Of a DNA stretch of 64,000 nucleotides, positions 53,901 to 64,000 are shown in pieces. The notes beneath the pieces were generated by a model that was not told where the DNA came from, made no database searches, and was given only the letters and a program-made list of their open reading frames with translations. Position numbers and translations under genes: made by a program. The DNA is taken from the NCBI GenBank assembly GCA_035079385.1, contig JAVHKY010000027.1, forward strand, positions 1,612,001-1,676,000, written 5' to 3'. This stretch comes from Aspidiotus rigidus (Eukaryota; Arthropoda; Insecta; Hemiptera; Diaspididae). The stretch's first letter is position 1; each line of letters begins with the position of its first letter.

Positions 53901-56900
53901 TAGGTGCTTCAACGACTACATGAAAAAAATGAAATGTATACACCAGTAGTCGAGTTCACTTTTCTATTGTAAGTAAAACCACGACACCTTATTTTCGAGC
54001 TTATGGTGTGGAAGTATGAGAGGAGCGATGTGAAAGAATCTCTTCACACAATCGGGAAAAATTGAAAGCTTGTCCCAAATAACTTGTTCAAGTGCTTACA
54101 AAAATGAATTAAGAAACGGAACCTCATATGTATCCCATACACGTGTGCTGGGATGGACGTGGCATCTCAGTCCAGCTTCCTAAAACACGACTACTATACC
54201 AGCAACTGGAAGTAGACGCATGTGGGTCAAATTTACAAAGTGGAACGATATCAAGTTACTCGTATTTTTCACTTTCAAAGAAAGTCGAGTGCGGATTCAA
54301 ATCTAGTTTGGGTTTGGGGGTCGTACAAGTCAACCGGTATTCTCTATTTCTATTGTAGACATTTCACAACAACGCATCGTCACCTGAACCATCGCGCCTC
54401 ACTCTCTGAGTTCATTCCGACGTCCTCACCTTTTTTCTCAAGCTGCGCGAATGAACATTGAAGGCTCTCTCAACCTTATTTGCGTAACAAGGTTGAATTT
54501 TTCTGAAAATCACCGTTTTGTAAAATTTCATTCTCGTGTCTCGTGATGAAAAATATTGCATGTACGATAATGAAAATTAACAGCGATATTCGAGTGCTCT
54601 AACCACCACCATTATGCGATAGTAGGTACTGTACTATATTGCGAAATGTGATTTAGTATACAACGTACTCGACACGTTATGTCGCGGCTTCACCGTCGTC
54701 TACCCTTTCCTTTCGGCCCTGTGATGTAACCTTACCTTAATAAATTGAAAAGTCGCTATCGGCGGTAAACGTTTCAGTTGCGGATAATAAAATGAGCCGG
54801 CCGGATGCGAAGGGTACTTGCTGGACATATGGAATATGACACCTTGCGGTTCGGTAGGCCAATTCGGCGCTGTGAACGTGAAGCCGTTGTCCGTACCCGC
54901 GTCCATTGGATTCGCCTGAAACAAGAGAGAGAAAGAGTTCACGCCATTAATTTACGCCGCCGCCGCCGTACGAACTGACGTCGCGTCGTTGCGAGAGCGC
55001 GCGCGATAAAGTAGCTCCATAATTCTTGGCCGGAACCGTTTCCTGCGGTTTCAACTTTGCCATAATGTACGTACGTACAGTAGGTGGTAGAGCGCGGTAT
55101 GCATACAGTATTAGTAGTCTGTACATACACTGTTTATGGGTCGATGACATTCGCCGTTTTACAACACTTGTCGAGAGTACACTTTTCGAAATTGAATTTT
55201 GCGTAGCGTCGCACCCGCGCCGCTAGTGCATTGCAGCAACGAGCGAACTTTTGTCTCATACGTATATATTATACGACTAGCCCAAGCAGGCGAAATTTCT
55301 TGTTTCCAGTATATTTACACTGAGAGCTATATAAATTCATCAATTCCCAGAGTTGTTGTTCTCTTCGATGCGTTTTGTGCAGTCATAACATAAAATAACA
55401 TCGAGTTGACTATATAGATCTCCAGTACTTACTTCAATTGTGATGCTGTCCAGCCAATTATTGTTCACGCATAAGTTGAACGAATCTACACCAATGAACC
55501 AGTCAGGAGATGGAATGATCCGCGATATTAATGACACCTGTTGATCAGAGAACGAAATTTTACTACATATCTGTTTTTGAAAACGTATTCACAAAAAATC
55601 ATATGTGTGGAGGAGTTCTGTATACGACCATGATAACACTGAGTCATCAATTGGTATTTGACATATTTCTGCACTGACCTCTCCTCTCTCCTACCTTTGG
55701 CAATTGGCGCGCGCGTGTAGATGACCTTGGGACTAATTTCCCTCCTCTCCGTTTGCGAGTGTCCCCCTTTCAGGAGGTAAGCTGTTCTAATTCGCCTTGC
55801 GCCGTGTAATGTCCTACCAAAACAAAACGAATTAGGTCTCAAAGGGAGAGGGGACGGTAAAATAACATCCGAATTGAGTCCCATAGTGTCGGGAATAGAA
55901 AAAGGTAGAGTCCGCATCGAGTCCGACGCGGCGTGATCTTGGCGATTGTCGAGACTTAAATTTGTGAAGCGCGTGTCCTTCAAATGTCGGCCTCCGCCGA
56001 TTGAAAAATGATTATACCCGAATATTTTCCAAGGCCAGTACCTTCCACGGGTACTAATGTGCTCAAAGCATAGTCACGTGCTAACTCATTTTTAATCGCA
56101 CCGATGATGAATACGTCGATAGTCCTACGTCTGTTAAAGCGAGAAAGGAAATGAGAATCATTCGTAAATTCGGGACTCAATTCGGTTGTGTACCGCCGAC
56201 ACATGAAGACACTTTCTTTTTCTACCCCCGACACTACGGGACTCAATTCGGATATTATCCTACCACCCCCCCAGCCCCGACAACCCGGGACTCAATTCGG
56301 CTAAAAAAGAAAGTTCTTCAACCATAATGTATGATAGGAGAAGAACTTCGTAAAACAATTCGACCCATAGAACTCCGCGTTCCCCGTTTAACTTCGTTAA
56401 GAAATCCTTTCCCCTCGAACACTATCTGTACCAAGCAGTAGGTCTAGGCCCTAATCATTCTGCATACTGTATCCCTTCTCTTCTTTTGTAATAAACTATG
56501 ACGTCTTCAAGTGTGACCCTGAAATCCCCTCCAATGATGACGTCGTGAGCTGGTGACATCAACAATGGTGACCCCGAGCCTAATTTTGAAATTTGCAGGT
56601 TCAATCCACTTGCCCTCATCCTTATAACCTATACGTGGCTATATAGGTGTATGTTATGCTCATATTATAGGGCTGGTTTCGTGAAGACTAATAGGAGGTG
56701 TAGTTCAATGTGCTGTATGGGGCAATATAATGGCGAATAAGGCGTAGTACCCAATTCTAAAATCTGCAAGTATGACTTCATGAGCCGTGACTCGGAGGCC
56801 TAGTATGAGGCAGACTCGAGCAGTGCTCCCATTAGGCCTCATATGCAGCCGTCACAGGTAGCTATCGAGGGTGATTATGACGTCGCTCATGTTGATATCA

Positions 56901-58498
56901 ACAAGAGGGCGAAAGAGTGGAGCGAGCGAACCCCTCGTAGACTAGATAGGCCAATTTACAGCACACCACGTCTATATCAATCCAAGGACGACTGCACCCA
57001 AGCGGAGCGAGTGAGCCATATCTTGTAAGCAAAACAGCTCAAAATGCAGTGTACCAAGAACGAGTGGGTCTCCCTGAGCTAGATAGTTTATCTTACAGCA
57101 CACCACGCCTATATCAGAGCAAGAACGGGGTGTAAGCCTTTGTGAGAAAAATTCACAAGCTAAGCCATGATTTCATCACAAAGTAGGCGTGGTCTTAAAA
57201 TAGTAGATATGAAATATGATCTTTTCTTTATGTGGCTCTGCCAAAAAATCTCTCCAAGCGCTCGCAAATTTTGGAATTGGTCCACGGGTCGACCTTTAAA
57301 CTGCTCTTTGAAAGGGACGAGCGTGACTAGGCGATGACACAACTTATAATCAGAGTTGCAAATTAATAAATATGGAAGAAAGACAATGGAGCTGTTCTGA
57401 ATGTATGAAAGAGGTAAGGACTTGAGAACATTTTGACCATCCAGCGTAAGGAGCGGGGAGGATTCGAAGAAATTTTCGAAATCATAAAATCAATTTCTCG
57501 TTCATCTCAATTGAAGCAGATCGCGAACGAGGTGCCCCGCGAGATGCGAGTCGGGAAAAAAAGTCTTCGAACTTGAACACAGCCTCTACCCTGTAATCCG
57601 GTCACATGATATGACTGAGGTCGGATCTGTTAGTGGAATGTCTCCAGTCATCACACGGCCCTCTCCAGATATCTGTACTATGGCCACCCTCGAGAATGTT
57701 AACAAGTTTCTAAACTCGTTCAACACTTAGCACCGGTTCATCTTGAACCACGATTACTTCACGAAGCAATCGAAAATTGAAAGCACGTATTCGTTTTTCT
57801 TATCAAAGTTGATTTCATGTATCTTGCCAAGAACCTATACGGCTGATAGAAAAAAAGATAGAAAACAAGAACGAGCATGCCTTCTGTAAGATGAAGCCTC
57901 TAAATAATTAAGCAATACTCTAAACGAGGTAACGAATGTATAACTGCTGGCAGGATGATTGGGTCTGGCTGACGAATAACACACATTTTCCTCTGCTCGG
58001 TGTGTCACCTCGAGCACCACTGAAAGTCAACCGCCTGCGGACGTATAGAAAATGTGTATACTGTGCAGTTCGTCGAGCACAAAATTCGATTTCTGGGTTC
58101 GTATTCTCTAGAGACACGTATAAAGTGAATTTGCAATTCTTAAACGCGTTATCCGAGAGAACAAAGAAAATTGCCTCTCATTCACTCACACACACACACA
58201 CACGCACACATCGATTTATCGAAGAACGAAGTATTTGTCGCGAGACTTCCTCCAGTTTCCTGCACAGTATAGTATGTACGCACCAACGAATGATTTCCGT
58301 CAACTATGAATTGAGTTTCTGTCCTTCCCGAGCCTGTGGGAATTGCCGGTGCACCGAATACATCGTAAACGTCATTTTCACCCTGGCCGCTGTCGCCGTT
58401 CAACTCGTCCGCTTTTCCCGTCTCGGTAAATATTTTCATACCTGGCGACGCTTTTTGACCGACTCTGAAAAGCGAATAAGATTTTCCGTGCGTTCGTC
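41808..58498 (-). CDS. mspo: M-spondin / mindin (spondin-2 type), 5' end missing
   Basis: Secreted matrix protein of muscle and integument in insects. Exons on the minus strand: 58498-58284, 55537-55433, 54915-54736, 48264-48074, 43502-43360 and 42004-41808. Phases 0, 0, 0, 2, 1 all fit. They give 343 codons with the stop. Exon one enters at the THGKSYSLFRVGQKASPG stretch of the Spondin_N domain. It continues with DVFGAPAIPTGSGRT, then IIPSPDWFIGVDSFNLC, NPMDAGTDNGFTF and SYP-like SHPAGSFYYPQLKRLPPIA. Next is the charged linker with SEVFSRTEDEKKYEVFKI typical of insect M-spondin. The end is a single thrombospondin type 1 repeat (NCIVSEWGDWSSCSAECGVG) with a WxxW C-mannosylation site, finishing FKW. 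F-spondin is excluded by the single TSR. The signal peptide and first ~50 residues of the domain were not found up to 64000. The last acceptor lies behind an A-run. Introns reach 6.5 kb and are full of repeats. Confidence 0.93.
42261..42650. mobile_element. Foldback element in the last mindin intron region
   Basis: Arms 42261-42375 and about 42530-42640 are inverted copies. Both hold TTGTATCTCGATTTTATCTT, CCCGAAGTTTCTCCGACTTT, and ATGGTCCAAAATGTG in one sense or the other. The centre has a T-run. It lies in the intron between 42005 and 43359. Confidence 0.8.
44580..45355 (+). mobile_element. Possible solo LTR
   Basis: A promoter-like CATAAAAGGCG sits at about 44931-44941. Downstream lie repeated TTGGTTTCTCCAGT words and an end reading CCCGTTCGTAACA, which resembles the ...ACA end of LTRs. 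The matching 5' end (TGTTACGAACGGG) and target duplications were not found, so the call is weak. Confidence 0.3.
45361..45445. repeat. (TTTA)n / (ATTA)n microsatellite
   Basis: Nearly continuous ATTT/TTTA units with single-base interruptions. Confidence 0.9.
47280..47720. repeat. Palindromic CCGCGG minisatellite in a mindin intron
   Basis: Eight units of the form CCGCGGAA.CCGCGGG.(T)TGACGC occur at about 47300, 47369, 47408, 47478, 47518, 47564, 47637 and 47686, 40-75 bp apart. Each is a small perfect or near-perfect hairpin. The GC content is far above the flanks. A 260-codon plus-strand frame through it is a by-product. Confidence 0.85.
47856..47912. repeat. (CT)n microsatellite
   Basis: About 27 uninterrupted CT units. 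Confidence 0.95.
50330..50880. repeat. AAGTCC-family fragments in mindin intron 3
   Basis: GGAGGGGACTTGGAATATTTTC at about 50390 and AAATTTTCCAAGTTTCTCCC at about 50836 are single units in opposite orientation. Confidence 0.5.
50940..51375. repeat. Dispersed repeat related to 56.45-57.3 kb and 60.9-61.15 kb
   Basis: Shared words include GACGTCATCAGC, TTGACGTCACAGGCAGCTAT, CATTACACCAGGCCTAATAG, ATTATACTGG and CACTACTAGGCCT. The same words occur at 56500-56870 and 60890-61080. Noncoding. Confidence 0.55.
51928..52110 (-). mobile_element. MITE with a hammerhead-like core in mindin intron 3
   Basis: The 37-bp end AACGAAGGTGAAAAAATAAA (from about 51930) is repeated inverted at about 52068-52106. 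On the minus strand the inside reads TTGATAAT, a perfect GGCT/AGCC stem with a TTTT loop, then GAAAGCTGGC (52053-52021). This resembles the hammerhead core with U3 and A8 replacing the C3-G8 pair. Confidence 0.6.
52490..53340. repeat. GTCGA/ATCGA-rich degenerate repeat region
   Basis: Words such as GTCGATTTCAGATCGAT, AAAATCGACGTC, GACTCGAAATTGATTC and GGTCGATTTAAAA recur in both orientations for about 850 bp, at a spacing of roughly 20-45 bp. It is a degenerate array of a near-palindromic unit. Open frames in it are not gene-like. Confidence 0.6.
53372..53450 (+). mobile_element. Terminal fragment resembling a hAT element
   Basis: CAGGCATGGGCAACCTACAG then CCCGCGAAGGGC and CCGGCCCGCAGC is the typical 5' end of many hAT (Charlie-like) elements, which start CAGGGGTGGGCAA and continue GGCCCGC. 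The opposite end was not found. Confidence 0.5.
55850..56270. mobile_element. Inverted-repeat segment with GGACTCAATTCGG ends
   Basis: CATCCGAATTGAGTCCCATA with GTGTCGGG (about 55868-55896) is inverted at about 56224-56262 (CGACACTACGGGACTCAATT with CGGAT). Extra copies of GGACTCAATTCGG lie at 56171 and 56288. The gap of about 330 bp has no gene. It lies upstream of mindin exon 55433-55537. Confidence 0.55.
56290..57350. repeat. Dispersed repeats: AAGTCC fragment plus the copy of 5.9-6.3 kb
   Basis: 56300-56410 carries ATGATAGGAGAAGAACTTCG, CGACCCATAGAAC and TTTAACTTCGTTAAGAAATC, the modules of the AAGTCC family. 57070-57265 is the partner of the 5.9-6.1 kb repeat. 56500-56900 shares words with 50.9-51.4 kb. 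No coding sequence. Confidence 0.6.
57351..58283. other. Mindin intron sequence, nothing recognised
   Basis: No element or exon recognised apart from a short (CA)n at about 58189-58208 next to the exon. Confidence 0.4.
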
Positions 58499-60269
58499 CT
58501 GTAACCAAAAGCAAAACAGAAAGCTCGCATTAAAAATTATAAAAGCTATACAGTAGAAAAAAAAAAAGGTTAACGAGCGAAATTTAATGCGAAGGACAGT
58601 CGCTTGAGTTTTCATTTCTTTGTGCTTCCTTCGGAAGGCAATTATATTAACAAGTTTTACGAGTTGCTCGTAAAAAGATACGTCGGCGTAAAAGAAGAAA
58701 TAGGTAAAAGAGGGGGAAAAAAAGTTCTGTTCTCTTTCGTAGACGATGCGACCAAAGAAGAAGAATCCGGATCTCCTCTTCCTCTTATGCCATAACTTTA
58801 TATTCATCGCAAATAAAGCGAACCACATTTCGCTCGCTAACGTAATTGTTCATTTATGAAAATCTTCTAAATACTTTGAAATGTCTTTTATAACTTTTTA
58901 TTTTCATTCCCTTCGTGTTTACGACGACGTTTGAAAAGACGCGACGGACTACGGCAGCTTTTCGTCAATTTTCCTCTTCTACAGCGTTATACAACGGGGT
59001 AGTCAAGAAGGGGGAGGGGGGTAGTTCTCTCTGGAACGTCCTATCCTTAGCAGATAAAAACCATTTAAGACATTTCGAACGTATAATAATTGAATATTTA
59101 AACAACTCGGCGATGTTGTTAACGCTACCTATCTAGCTCGACAATAATCGACGAGGTAACGTCTCGCGTCTGTTAAAAAATTCAAAACGATTCGCTAATG
59201 ACAGCAGCTTCGTAAGATGTAACTCTCATTTCCTCTCCAAGCTCTGGGGTACTGTAAATGATTAACAGCTAGAATGTCGTTACTCTGCCCCCTTTCTTTT
59301 TTTCTCATCGAAGCAGGCCTAAACGTTCGTTGCTTACATATAAATGAGCAAATTTACACCATCTCGAGGCAGGACAATCTAATTACCAACAAGCGAAAAC
59401 AAAGACCCGAACGCGATCATCGTCTATTCGAAAAACGAATAAATCCACCGCTTCCCAGGCCCCGCCTGGCCTGTAACTTATTCGACCTTCGTTAAAAAGC
59501 TTTCTTCTTCTTTTTTTTTTTTTTTTTTTTTTTCTGTTTCATTTTCCTCCACCTATAGCGAAGGGAAACATAAGACCGAGTTGGTAGACGCGATGGATTT
59601 TATCATAAGTTTTACTGCGGTGCTCTTTTGTTTTCCCCATAGTACGACGACTGCCATTTTCATTTCACCGAAAACGAATCCCTGGTGAAAAGTTTTCTCT
59701 CGTATAACGTGCAATATAATGTATACATTTAGAATGCATATGCAAACACACAGCATATATACGGAACGATATTCATTCCATTCATCTTTTGTTTTAGTAT
59801 ATACTTCTATCCTTTAATGGTATAGTTTTTCACTGAGAAAAAGGAAGAGGAAAAAAGTACGATTAGTCTTTTCTATATATATTTCCTCGTTGTCCTACTA
59901 CGTTTTCTCTTCTCAAAGTGCATCAGCATAATACATAGGTACCTGCAATACGAGTTTTAAAAAAATGTTTAAATATTTACGTAGCCTTTTCTCCTGAAAT
60001 ATGGGACTTATTGCCCATTCGTTGCTACGCTCCTTCCGCTTACGTACGAGTCAAGAGTACATATCTGCTGACAATGATACGACGACTTTTACACTCGAGT
60101 TTGTTCGCCAACAATGCCGAGGAAGAACACTTCTATATTAATAATGAAGAAGCCTTTTGCGACTACACGATAATCGTTTTTGCTCTTGTCGCGTCTTTTA
60201 CACGTCAAGCGAAACGTTATTTTGTTGCATGTACAGTTTGTAGGTACCTACCGACGTATTACGTAATAA
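58499..60269. other. Upstream intron or flank of mindin
   Basis: The missing 5' mindin exon was searched for on the minus strand (a PPAQW-type codon run followed by a phase-1 donor) and not found. A T-run of about 26 bases lies at 59508-59533. Confidence 0.35.
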
Positions 60270-60671
60270 CTAAGCTTCCATGTCCTCATCGACCTCTTTT
60301 TGTAAATGATGGTGAATGGGTTTGACTGTCTTTCCACTATCCCTGTACATCAGAAAATAATCTTTTTCCACTTTCTGACAGTATTGATGTAGGCTTTCGC
60401 TACTATAATTACATCGACTTCTTAGAGAGATGAATTCCAACTTAACAATGAGTTTGGCAGAAGCTATACTGTGCTCGTACATCCCTCTGACGTAAATTAT
60501 CGGTAAGGATGATAAAAATGCTTCAACAATGTATAAGGAATTCAAACGAGAAATAAGTCGCGGCTCATTCTGTTCACTACTTACGGAAACGCAGGATCTG
60601 GGGTCTCTTTCATTCAACTGTTCTACGATGGTTTCCTTGATTTCATGATATTGATTTTGATATGTGATTCC
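60270..60671 (-). CDS. Unrecognised open frame, about 130 codons
   Basis: The minus-strand frame is open from about 60671 to a stop at 60270 and looks protein-like. It has a charged first part (YHEIKETIVEQLNERDPRSC), a hydrophobic middle (IVEAFLSSLPIIYV) and an acidic end (KEVDEDMEA). A strong donor GTAAGT lies inside, after ..PRSCVS (about 60592). If that donor is used, the rest is intron. There is no ATG near its beginning and no recognised family. It could be an exon of a gene nested in or upstream of mindin, or chance. Confidence 0.22.
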   Translation of the reverse strand, partial: GITYQNQYHEIKETIVEQLNERDPRSCVSVSSEQNEPRLISRLNSLYIVEAFLSSLPIIYVRGMYEHSIASAKLIVKLEFISLRSRCNYSSESLHQYCQKVEKDYFLMYRDSGKTVKPIHHHLQKEVDEDMEA

Positions 60672-61600
60672 AATAGTCGATTAGGACTGATTATCGAAGT
60701 GCTCACTCCCACATCCCCCTTCATATTCGGGGCTTCATGATTGGAATTGTTCTGGAATAGGTATATAGCTCGATTGTCGGTTTCTTTTTATCCATCCTCC
60801 GCTATATTTGTAGTCCGAAGGTCGAAATTCAACATGGATATGTCCAAAGGGCGGGAATTTATCTGAAATTTGCGTAACTAAATCACGTCAACAATTAATG
60901 ACGTCATAAAAACTTTGATTCACTTTAGGGACTTCGACGTTCGTTACCCTACATTATACTGGACCTCGCATACAGTACACCTACTAGGCCTGACTTTAAC
61001 CTTCATTACACTCATAAATTTTGCACAGGGCGTATGACGTCACGAACTGATGACACCATCAGTAGCTATGCGTGCAAGAATCAGCTGATCGTTAATCATA
61101 TTAGGTATTCTACCTTTGAAGTGCTCACAACTGGGCTTATACACTCTGCTCCAGCTTCCCGGTAGTACCAAAATTAAAGGGGCTTATGAAACTCCTCAAA
61201 GCAAACTGTCCGATGAGACCACTACTTATTAGCATCCAATTATCGTGCTAAAAGATAGCAAAGGTCGCAGCCAGCAATCAATTTGCACCCGGACAAAGCA
61301 TCAAAAACAATGGTGAGCTGATAAAGCAACTAGACAAAGTGGAAGTCAAGAGTACTAACAGGCTGGTATCCTAGAATGTGACAAACACGTTTGTACCATA
61401 CCATACCAAACGAGAAACTTCTCGCCCTGCTTCAAAAAAACTCGCAGCCCACGTGGTGAGTTGCTTGGGGTTGCAAACAGGGAGAATATTTTATGAGAGT
61501 CACTAGTGTGCATTGTTAGTCCCCCTCCAATTATACATAGGTCGAAGGTGTTTTGCTGTCCTTCTCTTTTCTCCAAATTACCCTCCCGTAAAACTGGTTC
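60672..61600. repeat. Dispersed repeat fragments
   Basis: A weak AAGTCC-type fragment lies at about 60760-60850 (GTCCGAAGGTCGAAATTC). Words shared with 50.9-51.4 kb occur at 60880-61090 (ACATTATACTGGACCTCG, CTACTAGGCCTGACTTTAAC, GACGTCACGAACTGATGAC). The rest is unremarkable. Confidence 0.45.
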
Positions 61601-62327
61601 CCCATTAACAACAGATATCATGTAAATCCCGACGGACCAAAGTAGGTACGCAAAAATAATGGAAGAGATTTTGAGCTAGAACTACTTCCCCTTCAATAAC
61701 AATTTCTATAGCCAGGAAAGGGGACGAGCGGTGATTTCACCGCTATCACCGATACTGGCGGAGATAATCATGAATGACATGGAAAAGAAGATATTGAACG
61801 GCAGCAAGTTCAGAAACTGAGCAGTATAAAATCTCATGTTTGAGACATTGTTTTTCAATAACGACACAAATGATGTTGTGGTAACACCCGAAAGTACTCC
61901 AGTGGAGGCGATAAGCGACAGAACCCTGCACTTTTTGATAAGAGCATGAAATTTGGTATACTTCTTGTCTCACTGTCAATAATCAAATTCGATCGGGAGA
62001 CACGTTCGCGGACCCCAGCACCCCCTCAGGGGGGCACTTTCCCCAGAAAATTTCAATTTTTTCGAAATATTGAACAAAATAACACAGAAGGTAAAAATAC
62101 GTCAATTCATAACTATTGTACATAAATAGAGCAACCACTCTAAAGTCAAGGAGGGTACTTAAATATTAAACTTGGCAATTTCTCTTGAGCAGGCGTGACG
62201 TTTGGACGTTTATCATTATCGATTGGAGTGAACCTAAAAATTACAATTAAATAGTTAGCTATTAGACGACCAAGCACGTTTTGAAATACGGAATGTACTC
62301 GAAAGTCAAATGCAATAAAACTAACTT

Positions 62328-62555
62328 CTAATTTTCTTGGACATACGTCGCATCACATCTACATAGTTCAGTGCATGGTAATGCCAGCGTTGCGCATTTA
62401 CCACGTAAAGTGAAACAATTCGACTTGCATCCACATTTGGTCAAATTCGATGCTTTCCGATGCATCGGGAATAGTAGTCCATACTGGAACAACCGCCCTC
62501 TTCTCTCAACCCCACTCAGTAGGGTCAAGATGAAGAGAACTTGCACGTGTTGCAT
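62328..62555 (-). pseudogene. CxC cysteine motif remnant of an uncharacterised invertebrate mobile protein
   Basis: The frame ends with KCGCKSNCFTLRGKCATLAL and then PCTELCRC. This is the tesmin/CXC-like motif (C.CK..C...C.C....L.CT.LC.C) that closes a large family of repeated, uncharacterised proteins in arthropod genomes. Expected cysteines around RGKCAT are partly lost and the last ones are replaced. It is therefore decayed. Confidence 0.6.
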
Positions 62556-62809
62556 TTCCCCAAATCTGGGCTGATAAAGTTATAATAGCACGAATCATGA
62601 CTGAATTAATAATTGAAATAACGAAAATAAGTTCCACAAAAATTTTAAGCAAGATGAATTTTTTAACCAATTAATTGAGAATAATTGAGAATGAGACTGG
62701 CTGTACCACCCATGGATGATAGTGAAACGTCGATTTCGAATAGTTTTATATTTGTGATGATCAAAGCCACGTACATTTGTTCCCGATTAATTGTTCGATC
62801 ATTTATCCA

Positions 62810-63091
62810 TTATCCTTGGTATGCCGCTTGCAAAGAATGCTGATACAATGCATCAGATGTTGGAGGGATATTTTGAGGCAATTTTCTCTCCGATTTTATG
62901 TACATCCTCATGCGACAAACGTTCATGTTCGGGCCTTCAGAATTTTTGTCGTAAAGGTGGACAAAATATTTCTCAAGATCTTTTCGTACAGCTGCGACAT
63001 TTCCTGCTGCTGCACTTAAAAAAGCGACTATACATGTACACGAGATTTTATACGAAGTTTTACATCCTCTCCCTCTTACAACGAGTGCCAA
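62810..63091 (-). pseudogene. Upstream part of the same uncharacterised mobile protein
   Basis: The frame contains FVHLYDKNSE followed by an RMRMYIKS segment and then LPQNIPPTSDALYQHSLQAA with YQ. In the family the order is a VLLYD box, then a PPT..AL..H..RA.YQ box, then the CxC motif, and this order is kept here. The part upstream (the box usually reading TGCDTVS) was not identified. The frame changes before the CxC part. Confidence 0.6.
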
Positions 63092-63303
63092 GAGTTTTAT
63101 TTTGAAATAAGCCCGTTGCTAAGAGAGATGATGATATAATATTTCAACAGGAGCCACAAAATTCTGATAATTTCATCAAAGAGTGTCGCGTCTCCCGATC
63201 GAACTTGATTATTGACAGTGCAAAGAGATAAAGAAGTATACCAAATTTCACGCTTTTATCAAAAATGCACGGTTGGACTTATTTTTGACACTTATCGCCT
63301 CCA

Positions 63304-64000
63304 CTACTCTTGTAGTAGAGTTGTACACTGGACATTTTTCAATATCCAGTGCTCTACTAACACTTCACCACACTCAATATGAGTTTCAATAATAGAATTA
63401 TTGTCTCTCTTACAGGTAATAAGAATTCTCGCTGCATGCGTAAGCGTAGACCGACGAAGTACTGTGATTTGGTACAACAATTAAGGAAATCAGTGTATGT
63501 TAATTTTTAAGCTAATAAGAATAAAAAATTCTATTGAACCAATCAGATTGCAGTATGAGCCACTAAAAATACTAATAACAGACTTATTTTGGAAGCCACT
63601 TTCCTAAGGTAGATTGTTCACCACAAAACGTAGGTAGTCCTCGTTGTTTGAAGTATTAATGTCGTGAAGCATCGAAAATTGTATCCATCGGATCAATGTA
63701 CTAGGCCGAGTCATCTAAAATAGTAGAACAATTTTTTCACCTCAGTTCTTCAGCATCCACAAAAAAATCACTCTTAGGTTGAGTAGTTTTAGATGTCTCA
63801 ACCTGCAGCTAGAGAACAACATTATATCGAACGAGGAAAACTTTTTAAGCTCGGATACGATCTAGACTTCTTCAAATTTTTGTCCTAACATCTCATTATA
63901 TATAACACAGTAACGTAGATTCAAAATAACAACCGTTCTCGAAACATTGAGTCGTATATTTATATTACAGATTTTGATTTTCCTAGGTTTTTGTTTCTGA
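63304..64000. other. Nothing recognised at the window end
   Basis: AT-rich sequence with no coding pattern that I can support on either strand. Confidence 0.35.

Larger units (their letters stand above)
61903..63303 (-). mobile_element. TIR-bounded element carrying CxC-family ORF remnants
   Basis: The left arm (61903-62007) and right arm (63182-63303) are inverted copies. Both hold GTGGAGGCGATAAG, TTTTTGATAA.AGC.TGAAATT, TGGTATACTTCTT, ACTGTCAATAATCAA and TTCGATCGGGAGAC. The interior of about 1.17 kb holds decayed coding pieces on the minus strand. The left end reads CAGTGGAGGCG. No target duplication was certain. The arrangement suggests a DNA transposon. Confidence 0.7.

Noticed and set aside
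55528..55983. 151-codon minus-strand frame next to a mindin exon
   Set aside because: No domain or splice support beyond the true exon at 55433-55537; it overlaps the inverted-repeat segment.
41808..58498. Assignment of the spondin gene as F-spondin (spondin-1)
   Set aside because: Only one thrombospondin repeat and no reeler domain; the linker and C-terminus match insect M-spondin/mindin.

Overview
This is a eukaryotic nuclear window, almost certainly from an arthropod and most likely an insect. It has spliced genes with GT-AG introns, low GC, many microsatellites, and a heavy load of short inverted-repeat and transposon remnants. The single-TSR spondin gene is of the insect M-spondin/mindin type. 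The dense GTAGGTA/TACCTAC words would fit a hemipteran, but I cannot fix the order from sequence alone.

Three well-supported conserved genes lie on the minus strand. (1) A Dok-family adaptor (PH + IRS-type PTB), 24.3-27.0 kb, four exons, 537 aa. (2) The cohesin ATPase SMC3, 28.3-35.7 kb, 25 coding exons, about 1200 aa, every junction in frame. (3) A mindin/M-spondin gene, 41.8-58.5 kb, at least six exons with very large repeat-filled introns; its 5' exon(s) were not found and probably lie beyond 64 kb. Two small secreted-protein genes lie on the plus strand: an unrecognised 261-aa protein with two similar halves at 3.8-5.5 kb, and a 61-aa Kazal-like mini-protein at 38.7-39.3 kb. A possible small gene (27.5-28.2 kb) sits between Dok and SMC3, divergent from Dok and convergent with SMC3.

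The first 22 kb and the ends of the window are mostly mobile DNA. They hold decayed Ty3/gypsy, Helitron and non-LTR retrotransposon fragments, a tRNA-derived SINE head, several foldback elements, and many copies of a modular repeat built on a core like CGAAATTTTTCCAAGTCCCC. The most striking structure is a giant inverted repeat: arms 12.15-13.91 kb and 17.79-19.55 kb, about 97% identical where compared. It encloses a 1.6-kb GAGTGAG-type satellite whose purine and pyrimidine strands swap in the middle. One arm carries a small foldback element with a 6-bp target duplication; the other arm keeps the empty site.

Near the right end (61.9-63.3 kb), long inverted repeats flank remnants of an uncharacterised multi-copy invertebrate protein family (a PPTSDAL-type motif followed by a CxC cysteine motif), which suggests that this family travels as a DNA transposon. 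Two short elements, one in a Dok intron and one in a mindin intron, carry hammerhead-ribozyme-like cores.
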